A stretch of 64,000 nucleotides of DNA from Limanda limanda (taxonomy: Eukaryota; Chordata; Actinopteri; Pleuronectiformes; Pleuronectidae), in assembly GCF_963576545.1 (NCBI RefSeq), contig NW_026870491.1, forward strand, positions 1 to 64,000. Direction: 5' to 3'. Made by a program: the position numbers and the translations under genes. Numbering within the stretch: the stretch's first letter is position 1; every line of letters begins with the position of its first letter. The notes beneath the pieces are model-generated. The model was given only the letters and a program-made list of their open reading frames with translations. It was not told the origin of the DNA and did not search any database. Shown here piece after piece: positions 11,555-25,370 of this stretch.

Positions 11555-13478
11555 ATGAAAGCACATAGGAGAAAGAGATATTCTTGAATAACTTTTTTTG
11601 TGAAGGTCGGAGAGACTTGGAAAGTGGTTGCATCTGGACTAATTTGGGTCCTGCGGATCGATTGGTACCATCCCCGAGCTTGTACGACCTTCGGAAGAGG
11701 TCGACCGACGAAATTCCCCCAAATCTGAGGAGATATTCTTGAATAACTTTTTTTGTGAAGGTCGGAGAGACTTGCAAGTAGGCTCTACCCCCACTAAATG
11801 GGGTAGCGCGCATCGATCGGTACCATCCTTGAGCTTCTCCGACTTTCGGAAGGGTTAGGGTTAGGGTTAGGGATGAAAGCACATAGGAGAAAGAGATATT
11901 CTTGAATAACTTTTTTTGTGAAGGTCGGAGAGACTTGCAAGTAGGCTCTACCCCCACTAAATGGGGTAGCGCGCATCGATCGGTACCATCCTTGAGCTTC
12001 TCCGACTTTCGGAAGGGTTAGGGTTAGGGTTAGGGATGAAAGCACATAGGAGAAAGAGATATTCTTGAATAACTTTTTTTGTGAAGGTCGGAGAGACTTG
12101 CAAGTAGGCTCTACCCCCACTAAATGGGGTAGCGCGCATCGATCGGTACCATCCTTGAGCTTCTCCGACTTTCGGAAGGGTTAGGGTTAGGGTTAGGGAT
12201 GAAAGCACATAGGAGAAAGAGATATTCTTGAATAACTTTTTTTGTGAAGGTCGGAGAGACTTGCAAGTAGGCTCTACCCCCACTAAATGGGGTAGCGCGC
12301 ATCGATCGGTACCATCCTTGAGCTTCTCCGACTTTCGGAAGGGTTAGGGTTAGGGTTAGGGATGAAAGCACATAGGAGAAAGAGATATTCTTGAATAACT
12401 TTTTTTGTGAAGGTCGGAGAGACTTGCAAGTAGGCTCTACCCCCACTAAATGGGGTAGCGCGCATCGATCGGTACCATCCTTGAGCTTCTCCGACTTTCG
12501 GAAGGGTTAGGGTTAGGGTTAGGGATGAAAGCACATAGGAGAAAGAGATATTCTTGAATAACTTTTTTTGTGAAGGTCGGAGAGACTTGGAAAGTGGTTG
12601 CATCTGGACTAATTTGGGTCCTGCGGATCGATTGGTACCATCCCCGAGCTTGTACGACCTTCGGAAGAGGTCGACCGACGAAATTCCCCCAAATCTGAGG
12701 AGATATTCTTGAATAACTTTTTTTGTGAAGGTCGGAGAGACTTGCAAGTAGGCTCTACCCCCACTAAATGGGGTTGCGCGCATCGATCAGTACCATCCTT
12801 GAGCTTCTCCGACTTTCGGAAGGGTTAGGGTTAGGGTTAGGGATGAAAGCACATAGGAGAAAGAGATATTCTTGAATAACTTTTTTTGTGAAGGTCGGAG
12901 AGACTTGGAAAGTGGTTGCATCTGGACTAATTTGGGTCCTGCGGATCGATTGGTACCATCCCCGAGCTTGTACGACCTTCGGAAGAGGTCGACCGACGAA
13001 ATTCCCCCAAATCTGAGGAGATATTCTTGAATAACTTTTTTTGTGAAGGTCGGAGAGACTTGCAAGTAGGCTCTACCCCCACTAAATGGGGTAGCGCGCA
13101 TCGATCGGTACCATCCTTGAGCTTCTCCGACTTTCGGAAGGGTTAGGGTTAGGGTTAGGGATGAAAGCACATAGGAGAAAGAGATATTCTTGAATAACTT
13201 TTTTTGTGAAGGTCGGAGAGACTTGGAAAGTGGTTGCATCTGGACTAATTTGGGTCCTGCGGATCGATTGGTACCATCCCCGAGCTTGTACGACCTTCGG
13301 AAGAGGTCGACCGACGAAATTCCCCCAAATCTGAGGAGATATTCTTGAATAACTTTTTTTGTGAAGGTCGGAGAGACTTGCAAGTAGGCTCTACCCCCAC
13401 TAAATGGGGTTGCGCGCATCGATCAGTACCATCCTTGAGCTTCTCCGACTTTCGGAAGGGTTAGGGTTAGGGTTAGGG

Positions 13479-16400
13479 ATGAAAGCACATAGGAGAAAGA
13501 GATATTCTTGAATAACTTTTTTTTTGAAGGTCGGAGAGACTTGCAAGTAGGCTCTACCCCCACTAAATGGGGTAGCGCGCATCGATCGGTACCATCTTTG
13601 AGCTTCTCCGACTTTCGGAAGGGTTAGGGTTAGGGTTAGGGATGAAAGCACATAGGAGAAAGAGATATTCTTGAATAACTTTTTTTGTGAAGGTCGGAGA
13701 GACTTGCAAGTAGGCTCTACCCCCACTAAATGGGGTAGCGCGCATCGATCGGTACCATCCTTGAGCTTCTCCGACTTTCGGAAGGGTTAGGGTTAGGGTT
13801 AGGGATGAAAGCACATAGGAGAAAGAGATATTCTTGAATAACTTTTTTTGTGAAGGTCGGAGAGACTTGCAAGTAGGCTCTACCCCCACTAAATGGGGTA
13901 GCGCGCATCGATCGGTACCATCCTTGAGCTTCTCCGACTTTCGGAAGGGTTAGGGTTAGGGTTAGGGATGAAAGCACATAGGAGAAAGAGATATTCTTGA
14001 ATAACTTTTTTTGTGAAGGTCGGAGAGACTTGTAAAGTGGTTGCATCTGGACTAATTTGGGTCCTGCGGATCGATTGGTACCATCCCCGAGCTTGTACGA
14101 CCTTCGGAAGAGGTCGACCGACGAAATTCCCCCAAATCTGAGGAGATATTCTTGAATAACTTTTTTTGTGAAGGTCGGAGAGACTTGCAAGTAGGCTCTA
14201 CCCCCACTAAATGGGGTTGCGCGCATCGATCGGTACCATCCTTGAGCTTCTCCGACTTTCGGAAGGGTTAGGGTTAGGGTTAGGGATGAAAGCACATAGG
14301 AGAAAGAGATATTCTTGAATAACTTTTTTTGTGAAGGTCGGAGAGACTTGCAAGTAGGCTCTACCCCCACTAAATGGGGTAGCGCGCATCGATCGGTACC
14401 ATCCTTGAGCTTCTCCGACTTTCGGAAGGGTTAGGGTTAGGGTTAGGGATGAAAGCACATAGGAGAAAGAGATATTCTTGAATAACTTTTTTTGTGAAGG
14501 TCGGAGAGACTTGGAAAGTGGTTGCATCTGGACTAATTTGGGTCCTGCAGATCGATTGGTACCATCCCCGAGCTTGTACGACCTTCGGAAGAGGTCGACC
14601 GACGAAATTCCCCCAAATCTGAGGAGATATTCTTGAATAACTTTTTTTGTGAAGGTCGGAGAGACTTGCAAGTAGGCTCTACCCCCACTAAATGGGGTTG
14701 CGCGCATCGATCAGTACCATCCTTGAGCTTCTCCGACTTTCGGAAGGGTTAGGGTTAGGGTTAGGGATGAAAGCACATAGGAGAAAGAGATATTCTTGAA
14801 TAACTTTTTTTGTGAAGGTCGGAGAGACTTGGAAAGTGGTTGCATCTGGACTAATTTGGGTCCTGCGGATCGATTGGTACCATCCCCGAGCTTGTACGAC
14901 CTTCGGAAGAGGTCGACCGACGAAATTCCCCCAAATCTGAGGAGATATTCTTGAATAACTTTTTTTGTGAAGGTCGGAGAGACTTGCAAGTAGGCTCTAC
15001 CCCCACTAAATGGGGTTGCGCGCATCGATCGGTACCATCCTTGAGCTTCTCCGACTTTCGGAAGGGTTAGGGTTAGGGTTAGGGATGAAAGCACATAGGA
15101 GAAAGAGATATTCTTGAATAACTTTTTTTGTGAAGGTCGGAGAGACTTGCAAGTAGGCTCTACCCCCACTAAATGGGGTAGCGCGCATCGATCGGTACCA
15201 TCCTTGAGCTTCTCCGACTTTCGGAAGGGTTAGGGTTAGGGTTAGGGATGAAAGCACATAGGAGAAAGAGATATTCTTGAATAACTTTTTTTGTGAAGGT
15301 CGGAGAGACTTGGAAAGTGGTTGCATCTGGACTAATTTGGGTCCTGCAGATCGATTGGTACCATCCCCGAGCTTGTACGACCTTCGGAAGAGGTCGACCG
15401 ACGAAATTCCCCCAAATCTGAGGAGATATTCTTGAATAACTTTTTTTGTGAAGGTCGGAGAGACTTGCAAGTAGGCTCTACCCCCACTAAATGGGGTTGC
15501 GCGCATCGATCAGTACCATCCTTGAGCTTCTCCGACTTTCGGAAGGGTTAGGGTTAGGGTTAGGGATGAAAGCACATAGGAGAAAGAGATATTCTTGAAT
15601 AACTTTTTTTGTGAAGGTCGGAGAGACTTGGAAAGTGGTTGCATCTGGACTAATTTGGGTCCTGCGGATCGATTGGTACCATCCCCGAGCTTGTACGACC
15701 TTCGGAAGAGGTCGACCGACGAAATTCCCCCAAATCTGAGGAGATATTCTTGAATAACTTTTTTTGTGAAGGTCGGAGAGACTTGCAAGTAGGCTCTACC
15801 CCCACTAAATGGGGTTGCGCGCATCGATCGGTACCATCCTTGAGCTTCTCCGACTTTCGGAAGGGTTAGGGTTAGGGTTAGGGATGAAAGCACATAGGAG
15901 AAAGAGATATTCTTGAATAACTTTTTTTGTGAAGGTCGGAGAGACTTGCAAGTAGGCTCTACCCCCACTAAATGGGGTAGCGCGCATCGATCGGTACCAT
16001 CCTTGAGCTTCTCCGACTTTCGGAAGGGTTAGGGTTAGGGTTAGGGATGAAAGCACATAGGAGAAAGAGATATTCTTGAATAACTTTTTTTGTGAAGGTC
16101 GGAGAGACTTGGAAAGTGGTTGCATCTGGACTAATTTGGGTCCTGCAGATCGATTGGTACCATCCCCGAGCTTGTACGACCTTCGGAAGAGGTCGACCGA
16201 CGAAATTCCCCCAAATCTGAGGAGATATTCTTGAATAACTTTTTTTGTGAAGGTCGGAGAGACTTGCAAGTAGGCTCTACCCCCACTAAATGGGGTTGCG
16301 CGCATCGATCAGTACCATCCTTGAGCTTCTCCGACTTTCGGAAGGGTTAGGGTTAGGGTTAGGGATGAAAGGACATAGGAGAAAGAGATATTCTTGAATA

Positions 16401-18624
16401 ACTTTTTTTTTGAAGGTCGGAGAGACTTGCAAGTAGGCTCTACCCCCACTAAATGGGGTAGCGCGCATCGATCGGTACCATCTTTGAGCTTCTCCGACTT
16501 TCGGAAGGGTTAGGGTTAGGGTTAGGGATGAAAGCACATAGGAGAAAGAGATATTCTTGAATAACTTTTTTTGTGAAGGTCGGAGAGACTTGCAAGTAGG
16601 CTCTACCCCCACTAAATGGGGTAGCGCGCATCGATCGGTACCATCCTTGAGCTTCTCCGACTTTCGGAAGGGTTAGGGTTAGGGTTAGGGATGAAAGCAC
16701 ATAGGAGAAAGAGATATTCTTGAATAACTTTTTTTGTGAAGGTCGGAGAGACTTGCAAGTAGGCTCTACCCCCACTAAATGGGGTAGCGCGCATCGATCG
16801 GTACCATCCTTGAGCTTCTCCGACTTTCGGAAGGGTTAGGGTTAGGGATGAAAGCACATAGGAGAAAGAGATATTCTTGAATAACTTTTTTTGTGAAGGT
16901 CGGAGAGACTTGCAAGTAGGCTCTACCCCCACTAAATGGGGTAGCGCGCATCGATCGGTACCATCCTTGAGCTTCTCCGACTTTCGGAAGGGTTAGGGTT
17001 AGGGTTAGGGATGAAAGCACATAGGAGAAAGAGATATTCTTGAATAACTTTTTTTGTGAAGGTCGGAGAGACTTGCAAGTAGGCTCTACCCCCACTAAAT
17101 GGGGTAGCGCGCATCGATCGGTACCATCCTTGAGCTTCTCCGACTTTCGGAAGGGTTAGGGTTAGGGTTAGGGATGAAAGCACATAGGAGAAAGAGATAT
17201 TCTTGAATAACTTTTTTTGTGAAGGTCGGAGAGACTTGCAAGTAGGCTCTACCCCCACTAAATGGGGTAGCGCGCATCGATCGGTACCATCCTTGAGCTT
17301 CTCCGACTTTCGGAAGGGTTAGGGTTAGGGTTAGGGATGAAAGCACATAGGAGAAAGAGATATTCTTGAATAACTTTTTTTGTGAAGGTCGGAGAGACTT
17401 GCAAGTAGGCTCTACCCCCACTAAATGGGGTAGCGCGCATCGATCGGTACCATCCTTGAGCTTCTCCGACTTTCGGAAGGGTTAGGGTTAGGGTTAGGGA
17501 TGAAAGCACATAGGAGAAAGAGATATTCTTGAATAACTTTTTTTGTGAAGGTCGGAGAGACTTGCAAGTAGGCTCTACCCCCACTAAATGGGGTAGCGCG
17601 CATCGATCGGTACCATCCTTGAGCTTCTCCGACTTTCGGAAGGGTTAGGGTTAGGGTTAGGGATGAAAGCACATAGGAGAAAGAGATATTCTTGAATAAC
17701 TTTTTTTGTGAAGGTCGGAGAGACTTGCAAGTAGGCTCTACCCCCACTAAATGGGGTAGCGCGCATCGATCGGTACCATCCTTGAGCTTCTCCGACTTTC
17801 GGAAGGGTTAGGGTTAGGGTTAGGGATGAAAGCACATAGGAGAAAGAGATATTCTTGAATAACTTTTTTTGTGAAGGTCGGAGAGACTTGCAAGTAGGCT
17901 CTACCCCCACTAAATGGGGTAGCGCGCATCGATCGGTACCATCCTTGAGCTTCTCCGACTTTCGGAAGGGTTAGGGTTAGGGTTAGGGATGAAAGCACAT
18001 AGGAGAAAGAGATATTCTTGAATAACTTTTTTTGTGAAGGTCGGAGAGACTTGGAAAGTGGTTGCATCTGGACTAATTTGGGTCCTGCGGATCGATTGGT
18101 ACCATCCCCGAGCTTGTACGACCTTCGGAAGAGGTCGACCGACGAAATTCCCCCAAATCTGAGGAGATATTCTTGAATAACTTTTTTTGTGAAGGTCGGA
18201 GAGACTTGCAAGTAGGCTCTACCCCCACTAAATGGGGTAGCGCGCATCGATCGGTACCATCCTTGAGCTTCTCCGACTTTCGGAAGGGTTAGGGTTAGGG
18301 TTAGGGATGAAAGCACATAGGAGAAAGAGATATTCTTGAATAACTTTTTTTGTGAAGGTCGGAGAGACTTGGAAAGTGGTTGCATCTGGACTAATTTGGG
18401 TCCTGCGGATCGATTGGTACCATCCCCGAGCTTGTACGACCTTCGGAAGAGGTCGACCGACGAAATTCCCCCAAATCTGAGGAGATATTCTTGAATAACT
18501 TTTTTTGTGAAGGTCGGAGAGACTTGCAAGTAGGCTCTACCCCCACTAAATGGGGTTGCGCGCATCGATCAGTACCATCCTTGAGCTTCTCCGACTTTCG
18601 GAAGGGTTAGGGTTAGGGTTAGGG
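13479..18624 (+). repeat. Higher-order repeat, copy 2 (5,146 bp)
   Basis: Unit order is S* SS L S LL S LL S L S* S S' SSSSSSS LL, 24 units. It matches copy 1 unit for unit up to the S run, but ends LL where copy 1 ends L SSSS LLL. The difference, 1,288 bp, equals exactly two L plus four S, as expected for an in-register unequal exchange or deletion. A private substitution, ATGAAAGGAC, is present at about 16,365-16,374. Confidence 0.9.
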
Positions 18625-21510
18625 ATGAAAGCACATAGGAGAAAGAGATATTCTTGAATAACTTTTTTTTTGAAGGTCGGAGAGACTTGCAAGTAGGCTC
18701 TACCCCCACTAAATGGGGTAGCGCGCATCGATCGGTACCATCTTTGAGCTTCTCCGACTTTCGGAAGGGTTAGGGTTAGGGTTAGGGATGAAAGCACATA
18801 GGAGAAAGAGATATTCTTGAATAACTTTTTTTGTGAAGGTCGGAGAGACTTGCAAGTAGGCTCTACCCCCACTAAATGGGGTAGCGCGCATCGATCGGTA
18901 CCATCCTTGAGCTTCTCCGACTTTCGGAAGGGTTAGGGTTAGGGTTAGGGATGAAAGCACATAGGAGAAAGAGATATTCTTGAATAACTTTTTTTGTGAA
19001 GGTCGGAGAGACTTGCAAGTAGGCTCTACCCCCACTAAATGGGGTAGCGCGCATCGATCGGTACCATCCTTGAGCTTCTCCGACTTTCGGAAGGGTTAGG
19101 GTTAGGGTTAGGGATGAAAGCACATAGGAGAAAGAGATATTCTTGAATAACTTTTTTTGTGAAGGTCGGAGAGACTTGTAAAGTGGTTGCATCTGGACTA
19201 ATTTGGGTCCTGCGGATCGATTGGTACCATCCCCGAGCTTGTACGACCTTCGGAAGAGGTCGACCGACGAAATTCCCCCAAATCTGAGGAGATATTCTTG
19301 AATAACTTTTTTTGTGAAGGTCGGAGAGACTTGCAAGTAGGCTCTACCCCCACTAAATGGGGTTGCGCGCATCGATCGGTACCATCCTTGAGCTTCTCCG
19401 ACTTTCGGAAGGGTTAGGGTTAGGGTTAGGGATGAAAGCACATAGGAGAAAGAGATATTCTTGAATAACTTTTTTTGTGAAGGTCGGAGAGACTTGCAAG
19501 TAGGCTCTACCCCCACTAAATGGGGTAGCGCGCATCGATCGGTACCATCCTTGAGCTTCTCCGACTTTCGGAAGGGTTAGGGTTAGGGTTAGGGATGAAA
19601 GCACATAGGAGAAAGAGATATTCTTGAATAACTTTTTTTGTGAAGGTCGGAGAGACTTGGAAAGTGGTTGCATCTGGACTAATTTGGGTCCTGCAGATCG
19701 ATTGGTACCATCCCCGAGCTTGTACGACCTTCGGAAGAGGTCGACCGACGAAATTCCCCCAAATCTGAGGAGATATTCTTGAATAACTTTTTTTGTGAAG
19801 GTCGGAGAGACTTGCAAGTAGGCTCTACCCCCACTAAATGGGGTTGCGCGCATCGATCAGTACCATCCTTGAGCTTCTCCGACTTTCGGAAGGGTTAGGG
19901 TTAGGGTTAGGGATGAAAGCACATAGGAGAAAGAGATATTCTTGAATAACTTTTTTTGTGAAGGTCGGAGAGACTTGGAAAGTGGTTGCATCTGGACTAA
20001 TTTGGGTCCTGCGGATCGATTGGTACCATCCCCGAGCTTGTACGACCTTCGGAAGAGGTCGACCGACGAAATTCCCCCAAATCTGAGGAGATATTCTTGA
20101 ATAACTTTTTTTGTGAAGGTCGGAGAGACTTGCAAGTAGGCTCTACCCCCACTAAATGGGGTTGCGCGCATCGATCGGTACCATCCTTGAGCTTCTCCGA
20201 CTTTCGGAAGGGTTAGGGTTAGGGTTAGGGATGAAAGCACATAGGAGAAAGAGATATTCTTGAATAACTTTTTTTGTGAAGGTCGGAGAGACTTGCAAGT
20301 AGGCTCTACCCCCACTAAATGGGGTAGCGCGCATCGATCGGTACCATCCTTGAGCTTCTCCGACTTTCGGAAGGGTTAGGGTTAGGGTTAGGGATGAAAG
20401 CACATAGGAGAAAGAGATATTCTTGAATAACTTTTTTTGTGAAGGTCGGAGAGACTTGGAAAGTGGTTGCATCTGGACTAATTTGGGTCCTGCAGATCGA
20501 TTGGTACCATCCCCGAGCTTGTACGACCTTCGGAAGAGGTCGACCGACGAAATTCCCCCAAATCTGAGGAGATATTCTTGAATAACTTTTTTTGTGAAGG
20601 TCGGAGAGACTTGCAAGTAGGCTCTACCCCCACTAAATGGGGTTGCGCGCATCGATCAGTACCATCCTTGAGCTTCTCCGACTTTCGGAAGGGTTAGGGT
20701 TAGGGTTAGGGATGAAAGCACATAGGAGAAAGAGATATTCTTGAATAACTTTTTTTGTGAAGGTCGGAGAGACTTGGAAAGTGGTTGCATCTGGACTAAT
20801 TTGGGTCCTGCGGATCGATTGGTACCATCCCCGAGCTTGTACGACCTTCGGAAGAGGTCGACCGACGAAATTCCCCCAAATCTGAGGAGATATTCTTGAA
20901 TAACTTTTTTTGTGAAGGTCGGAGAGACTTGCAAGTAGGCTCTACCCCCACTAAATGGGGTTGCGCGCATCGATCGGTACCATCCTTGAGCTTCTCCGAC
21001 TTTCGGAAGGGTTAGGGTTAGGGTTAGGGATGAAAGCACATAGGAGAAAGAGATATTCTTGAATAACTTTTTTTGTGAAGGTCGGAGAGACTTGCAAGTA
21101 GGCTCTACCCCCACTAAATGGGGTAGCGCGCATCGATCGGTACCATCCTTGAGCTTCTCCGACTTTCGGAAGGGTTAGGGTTAGGGTTAGGGATGAAAGC
21201 ACATAGGAGAAAGAGATATTCTTGAATAACTTTTTTTGTGAAGGTCGGAGAGACTTGGAAAGTGGTTGCATCTGGACTAATTTGGGTCCTGCAGATCGAT
21301 TGGTACCATCCCCGAGCTTGTACGACCTTCGGAAGAGGTCGACCGACGAAATTCCCCCAAATCTGAGGAGATATTCTTGAATAACTTTTTTTGTGAAGGT
21401 CGGAGAGACTTGCAAGTAGGCTCTACCCCCACTAAATGGGGTTGCGCGCATCGATCAGTACCATCCTTGAGCTTCTCCGACTTTCGGAAGGGTTAGGGTT
21501 AGGGTTAGGG
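18625..21510 (+). repeat. Higher-order repeat, copy 3 (first 2,886 bp only)
   Basis: Unit order is S* SS L S LL S LL S L, matching the first twelve units of copies 1 and 2 at offsets of 11,580 and 5,146 bp. Where the second S* should follow, at 21,511, there is an ordinary S without T9G or ATCTTTGAG. The sequence continues with the order of copy 0 instead. Confidence 0.88.
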
Positions 21511-22476
21511 ATGAAAGCACATAGGAGAAAGAGATATTCTTGAATAACTTTTTTTGTGAAGGTCGGAGAGACTTGCAAGTAGGCTCTACCCCCACTAAAT
21601 GGGGTAGCGCGCATCGATCGGTACCATCCTTGAGCTTCTCCGACTTTCGGAAGGGTTAGGGTTAGGGTTAGGGATGAAAGCACATAGGAGAAAGAGATAT
21701 TCTTGAATAACTTTTTTTGTGAAGGTCGGAGAGACTTGCAAGTAGGCTCTACCCCCACTAAATGGGGTTGCGCGCATCGATCAGTACCATCCTTGAGCTT
21801 CTCCGACTTTCGGAAGGGTTAGGGTTAGGGATGAAAGCACATAGGAGAAAGAGATATTCTTGAATAACTTTTTTTGTGAAGGTCGGAGAGACTTGCAAGT
21901 AGGCTCTACCCCCACTAAATGGGGTAGCGCGCATCGATCGGTACCATCCTTGAGCTTCTCCGACTTTCGGAAGGGTTAGGGTTAGGGTTAGGGATGAAAG
22001 CACATAGGAGAAAGAGATATTCTTGAATAACTTTTTTTGTGAAGGTCGGAGAGACTTGCAAGTAGGCTCTACCCCCACTAAATGGGGTAGCGCGCATCGA
22101 TCGGTACCATCCTTGAGCTTCTCCGACTTTCGGAAGGGTTAGGGTTAGGGTTAGGGATGAAAGCACATAGGAGAAAGAGATATTCTTGAATAACTTTTTT
22201 TGTGAAGGTCGGAGAGACTTGCAAGTAGGCTCTACCCCCACTAAATGGGGTAGCGCGCATCGATCGGTACCATCCTTGAGCTTCTCCGACTTTCGGAAGG
22301 GTTAGGGTTAGGGATGAAAGCACATAGGAGAAAGAGATATTCTTGAATAACTTTTTTTGTGAAGGTCGGAGAGACTTGCAAGTAGGCTCTACCCCCACTA
22401 AATGGGGTAGCGCGCATCGATCGGTACCATCCTTGAGCTTCTCCGACTTTCGGAAGGGTTAGGGTTAGGGTTAGGG
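21511..22476 (+). repeat. S block homologous to copy 0
   Basis: Unit order is S S' SS S' S. It matches 4,638 onward at a constant 16,873 bp offset for about four units, including the GGGGTTG/CGATCAG variant in the second S. It then differs by a second two-repeat telomeric block and by having fewer S units before the next L. Confidence 0.8.
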
Positions 22477-25370
22477 ATGAAAGCACATAGGAGAAAGAGA
22501 TATTCTTGAATAACTTTTTTTGTGAAGGTCGGAGAGACTTGGAAAGTGGTTGCATCTGGACTAATTTGGGTCCTGCGGATCGATTGGTACCATCCCCGAG
22601 CTTGTAGGACCTTCGGAAGAGGTCGACCGACGAAATTCCCCCAAATCTGAGGAGATATTCTTGAATAACTATTTTTGTGAAGGTCGGAGAGACTTGCAAG
22701 TAGGCTCTACCCCCACTAAATGGGGTTGCGCGCATCGATCGGTACCATCCTTGAGCTTTTCCGACTTTCGGAAGGGTTAGGGTTAGGGTTAGGGATGAAA
22801 GCACATAGGAGAAAGAGATATTCTTGAATAACTTTTTTTGTGAAGGTCGGAGAGACTTGCAAGTAGGCTCTACCCCCACTAAATGGGGTAGCGCGCATCG
22901 ATCGGTACCATCCTTGAGCTTCTCCGACTTTCGGAAGGGTTAGGGTTAGGGTTAGGGATGAAAGCACATAGGAGAAAGAGATATTCTTGAATAACTTTTT
23001 TTGTGAAGGTCGGAGAGACTTGCAAGTAGGCTCTACCCCCACTAAATGGGGTAGCGCGCATCGATCGGTACCATCCTTGAGCTTCTCCGACTTTCGGAAG
23101 GGTTAGGGTTAGGGTTAGGGATGAAAGCACATAGGAGAAAGAGATATTCTTGAATAACTTTTTTTGTGAAGGTCGGAGAGACTTGCAAGTAGGCTCTACC
23201 CCCACTAAATGGGGTAGTGCGCATCGATCGGTACCATCCTTGAGCTTCTCCGACTTTCGGAAGGGTTAGGGTTAGGGTTAGGGATGAAAGCACATAGGAG
23301 AAAGAGATATTCTTGAATAACTTTTTTTGTGAAGGTCGGAGAGACTTGGAAAGTGGTTGCATCTGGACTAATTTGGGTCCTGCGGATCGATTGGTACCAT
23401 CCCCGAGCTTGTACGACCTTCGGAAGAGGTCGACCGACGAAATTCCCCCAAATCTGAGGAGATATTCTTGAATAACTTTTTTTGTGAAGGTCGGAGAGAC
23501 TTGCAAGTAGGCTATACCCCCACTAAATGGGGTAGCGCGCATCGATCGGTACCATCCTTGAGCTTCTCCGACTTTCGGAAGGGTTAGGGTTAGGGTTAGG
23601 GATGAAAGCACATAGGAGAAAGAGATATTCTTGAATAACTTTTTTTGTGAAGGTCGGAGAGACTTGCAAGTAGGCTCTACCCCCACTAAATGGGGTAGCG
23701 CGCATCGATCGGTACCATCCTTGAGCTTCTCCGACTTTCGGAAGGGTTAGGGTTAGGGTTAGGGATGAAAGCACATAGGAGAAAGAGATATTCTTGAATA
23801 ACTTTTTTTGTGAAGGTCGGAGAGACTTGGAAAGTGGTTGCATCTGGACTAATTTGGGTCCTGCGGATCGATTGGTACCATCTCCGAGCTTGTACGACCT
23901 TCGGAAGAGGTCGACCGACGAAATTCCCCCAAATCTGAGGAGATATTCTTGAATAACTTTTTTTGTGAAGGTCGGAGAGACTTGCAAGTAGGCTTTACCC
24001 CCACTAAATGGGGTAGCGCGCATCGATCGGTACCATCCTTGAGCTTCTCCGACTTTCGGAAGGGTTAGGGTTAGGGTTAGGGATGAAAGCACATAGGAGA
24101 AAGAGATATTCTTGAATAACTTTTTTTGTGAAGGTCGGAGAGACTTGCAAGTAGGCTCTACCCCCACTAAATGGGGTAGCGCGCATCGATCGGTACCATC
24201 CTTGAGCTTCTCCGACTTTCGGAAGGGTTAGGGTTAGGGTTAGGGATGAAAGCACATAGGAGAAAGAGATATTCTTGAATAACTTTTTTTGTGAAGGTCG
24301 GAGAGACTTGGAAAGTGGTTGCATCTGGATTAATTTGGGTCCTGCGGATCGATTGGTACCATCCCCGAGCTTGTACGACCTTCGGAAGAGGTCGACCGAC
24401 GAAATTCCCCCAAATCTGAGGAGATATTCTTGAATAACTTTTTTTGTGAAGGTCGGAGAGACTTGCAAGTAGGCTCTACCCCCACTAAATGGGGTAGCGC
24501 GCATCGATCGGTACCATCCTTGAGCTTTTCCGACTTTCGGAAGGGTTAGGGTTAGGGTTAGGGATGAAAGCACATAGGAGAAAGAGATATTCTTGAATAA
24601 CTTTTTTTGTGAAGGTCGGAGAGACTTGCAAGTAGGCTCTACCCCCACTAAATGGGGTAGCGCGCATCGATCGGTACCATCCTTGAGCTTCTCCGACTTT
24701 CGGAAGGGTTAGGGTTAGGGTTAGGGATGAAAGCACATAGGAGAAAGAGATATTCTTGAATAACTTTTTTTGTGAAGGTCGGAGAGACTTGCAAGTAGGC
24801 TCTACCCCCACTAAATGGGGTAGCGCGCATCGATCGGTACCATCCTTGAGCTTCTCCGACTTTCGGAAGGGTTAGGGTTAGGGTTAGGGATGAAAGCACA
24901 TAGGAGAAAGAGATATTCTTGAATAACTTTTTTTGTGAAGGTCGGAGAGACTTGGAAAGTGGTTGCATCTGGACTAATTTGGGTCCTGCGGATCGATTGG
25001 TACCATCCCCGAGCTTGTACGACCTTCGGAAGAGGTCGACCGACGAAATTCCCCCAAATCTGAGGAGATATTCTTGAATAACTTTTTTTGTGAAGGTCGG
25101 AGAGACTTGCAAGTAGGCTCTACCCCCACTAAATGGGGTTGCGCGCATCGATCGGTACCATCCTTGAGCTTCTCCGACTTTCGGAAGGGTTAGGGTTAGG
25201 GTTAGGGATGAAAGCACATAGGAGAAAGAGATATTCTTGAATCACTTTTTTTGTGAAGGTCGGAGAGACTTGCAAGTAGGCTCTACCCCCACTAAATGGG
25301 GTAGCGCGCATCGATCGGTACCATCCTTGAGCTTCTCCGACTTTCGGAAGGGTTAGGGTTAGGGTTAGGG
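22477..25370 (+). repeat. Region of 481 bp L-S alternation
   Basis: Unit order is L SSS L S L S L SS L S. The SLSLSL stretch at 23,121-24,563 is three tandem copies of a 481 bp unit (163+318). Private single-base variants are frequent here: GTAGGACC near 22,606, CTATTTTTG near 22,670, AGCTTTTCC near 22,757 and 24,525, GGCTATACC near 23,511, ATCTCCGAG near 23,880, GGATTAATT near 24,329, GAATCACTT near 25,241 and GAGCTCGTACG near 25,494. The region is thus somewhat less homogenised than its neighbours, with unit lengths still exact. Confidence 0.85.

Larger units (their letters stand above)
7045..13478 (+). repeat. Higher-order repeat, copy 1 (6,434 bp)
   Basis: Unit order is S* SS L S LL S LL S L S* S S' SSSSSSS L SSSS LLL, 30 units. 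The S* units (7045-7207 and 9931-10093) carry T9G instead of T7GTG and ATCTTTGAG instead of ATCCTTGAG, and they serve as phase markers. All landmarks recur 6,434 bp later in copy 2 up to the long S run. A private substitution gives CTTGAAAAG near 9193, where copies 2 and 3 have CTTGGAAAG. Confidence 0.9.
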
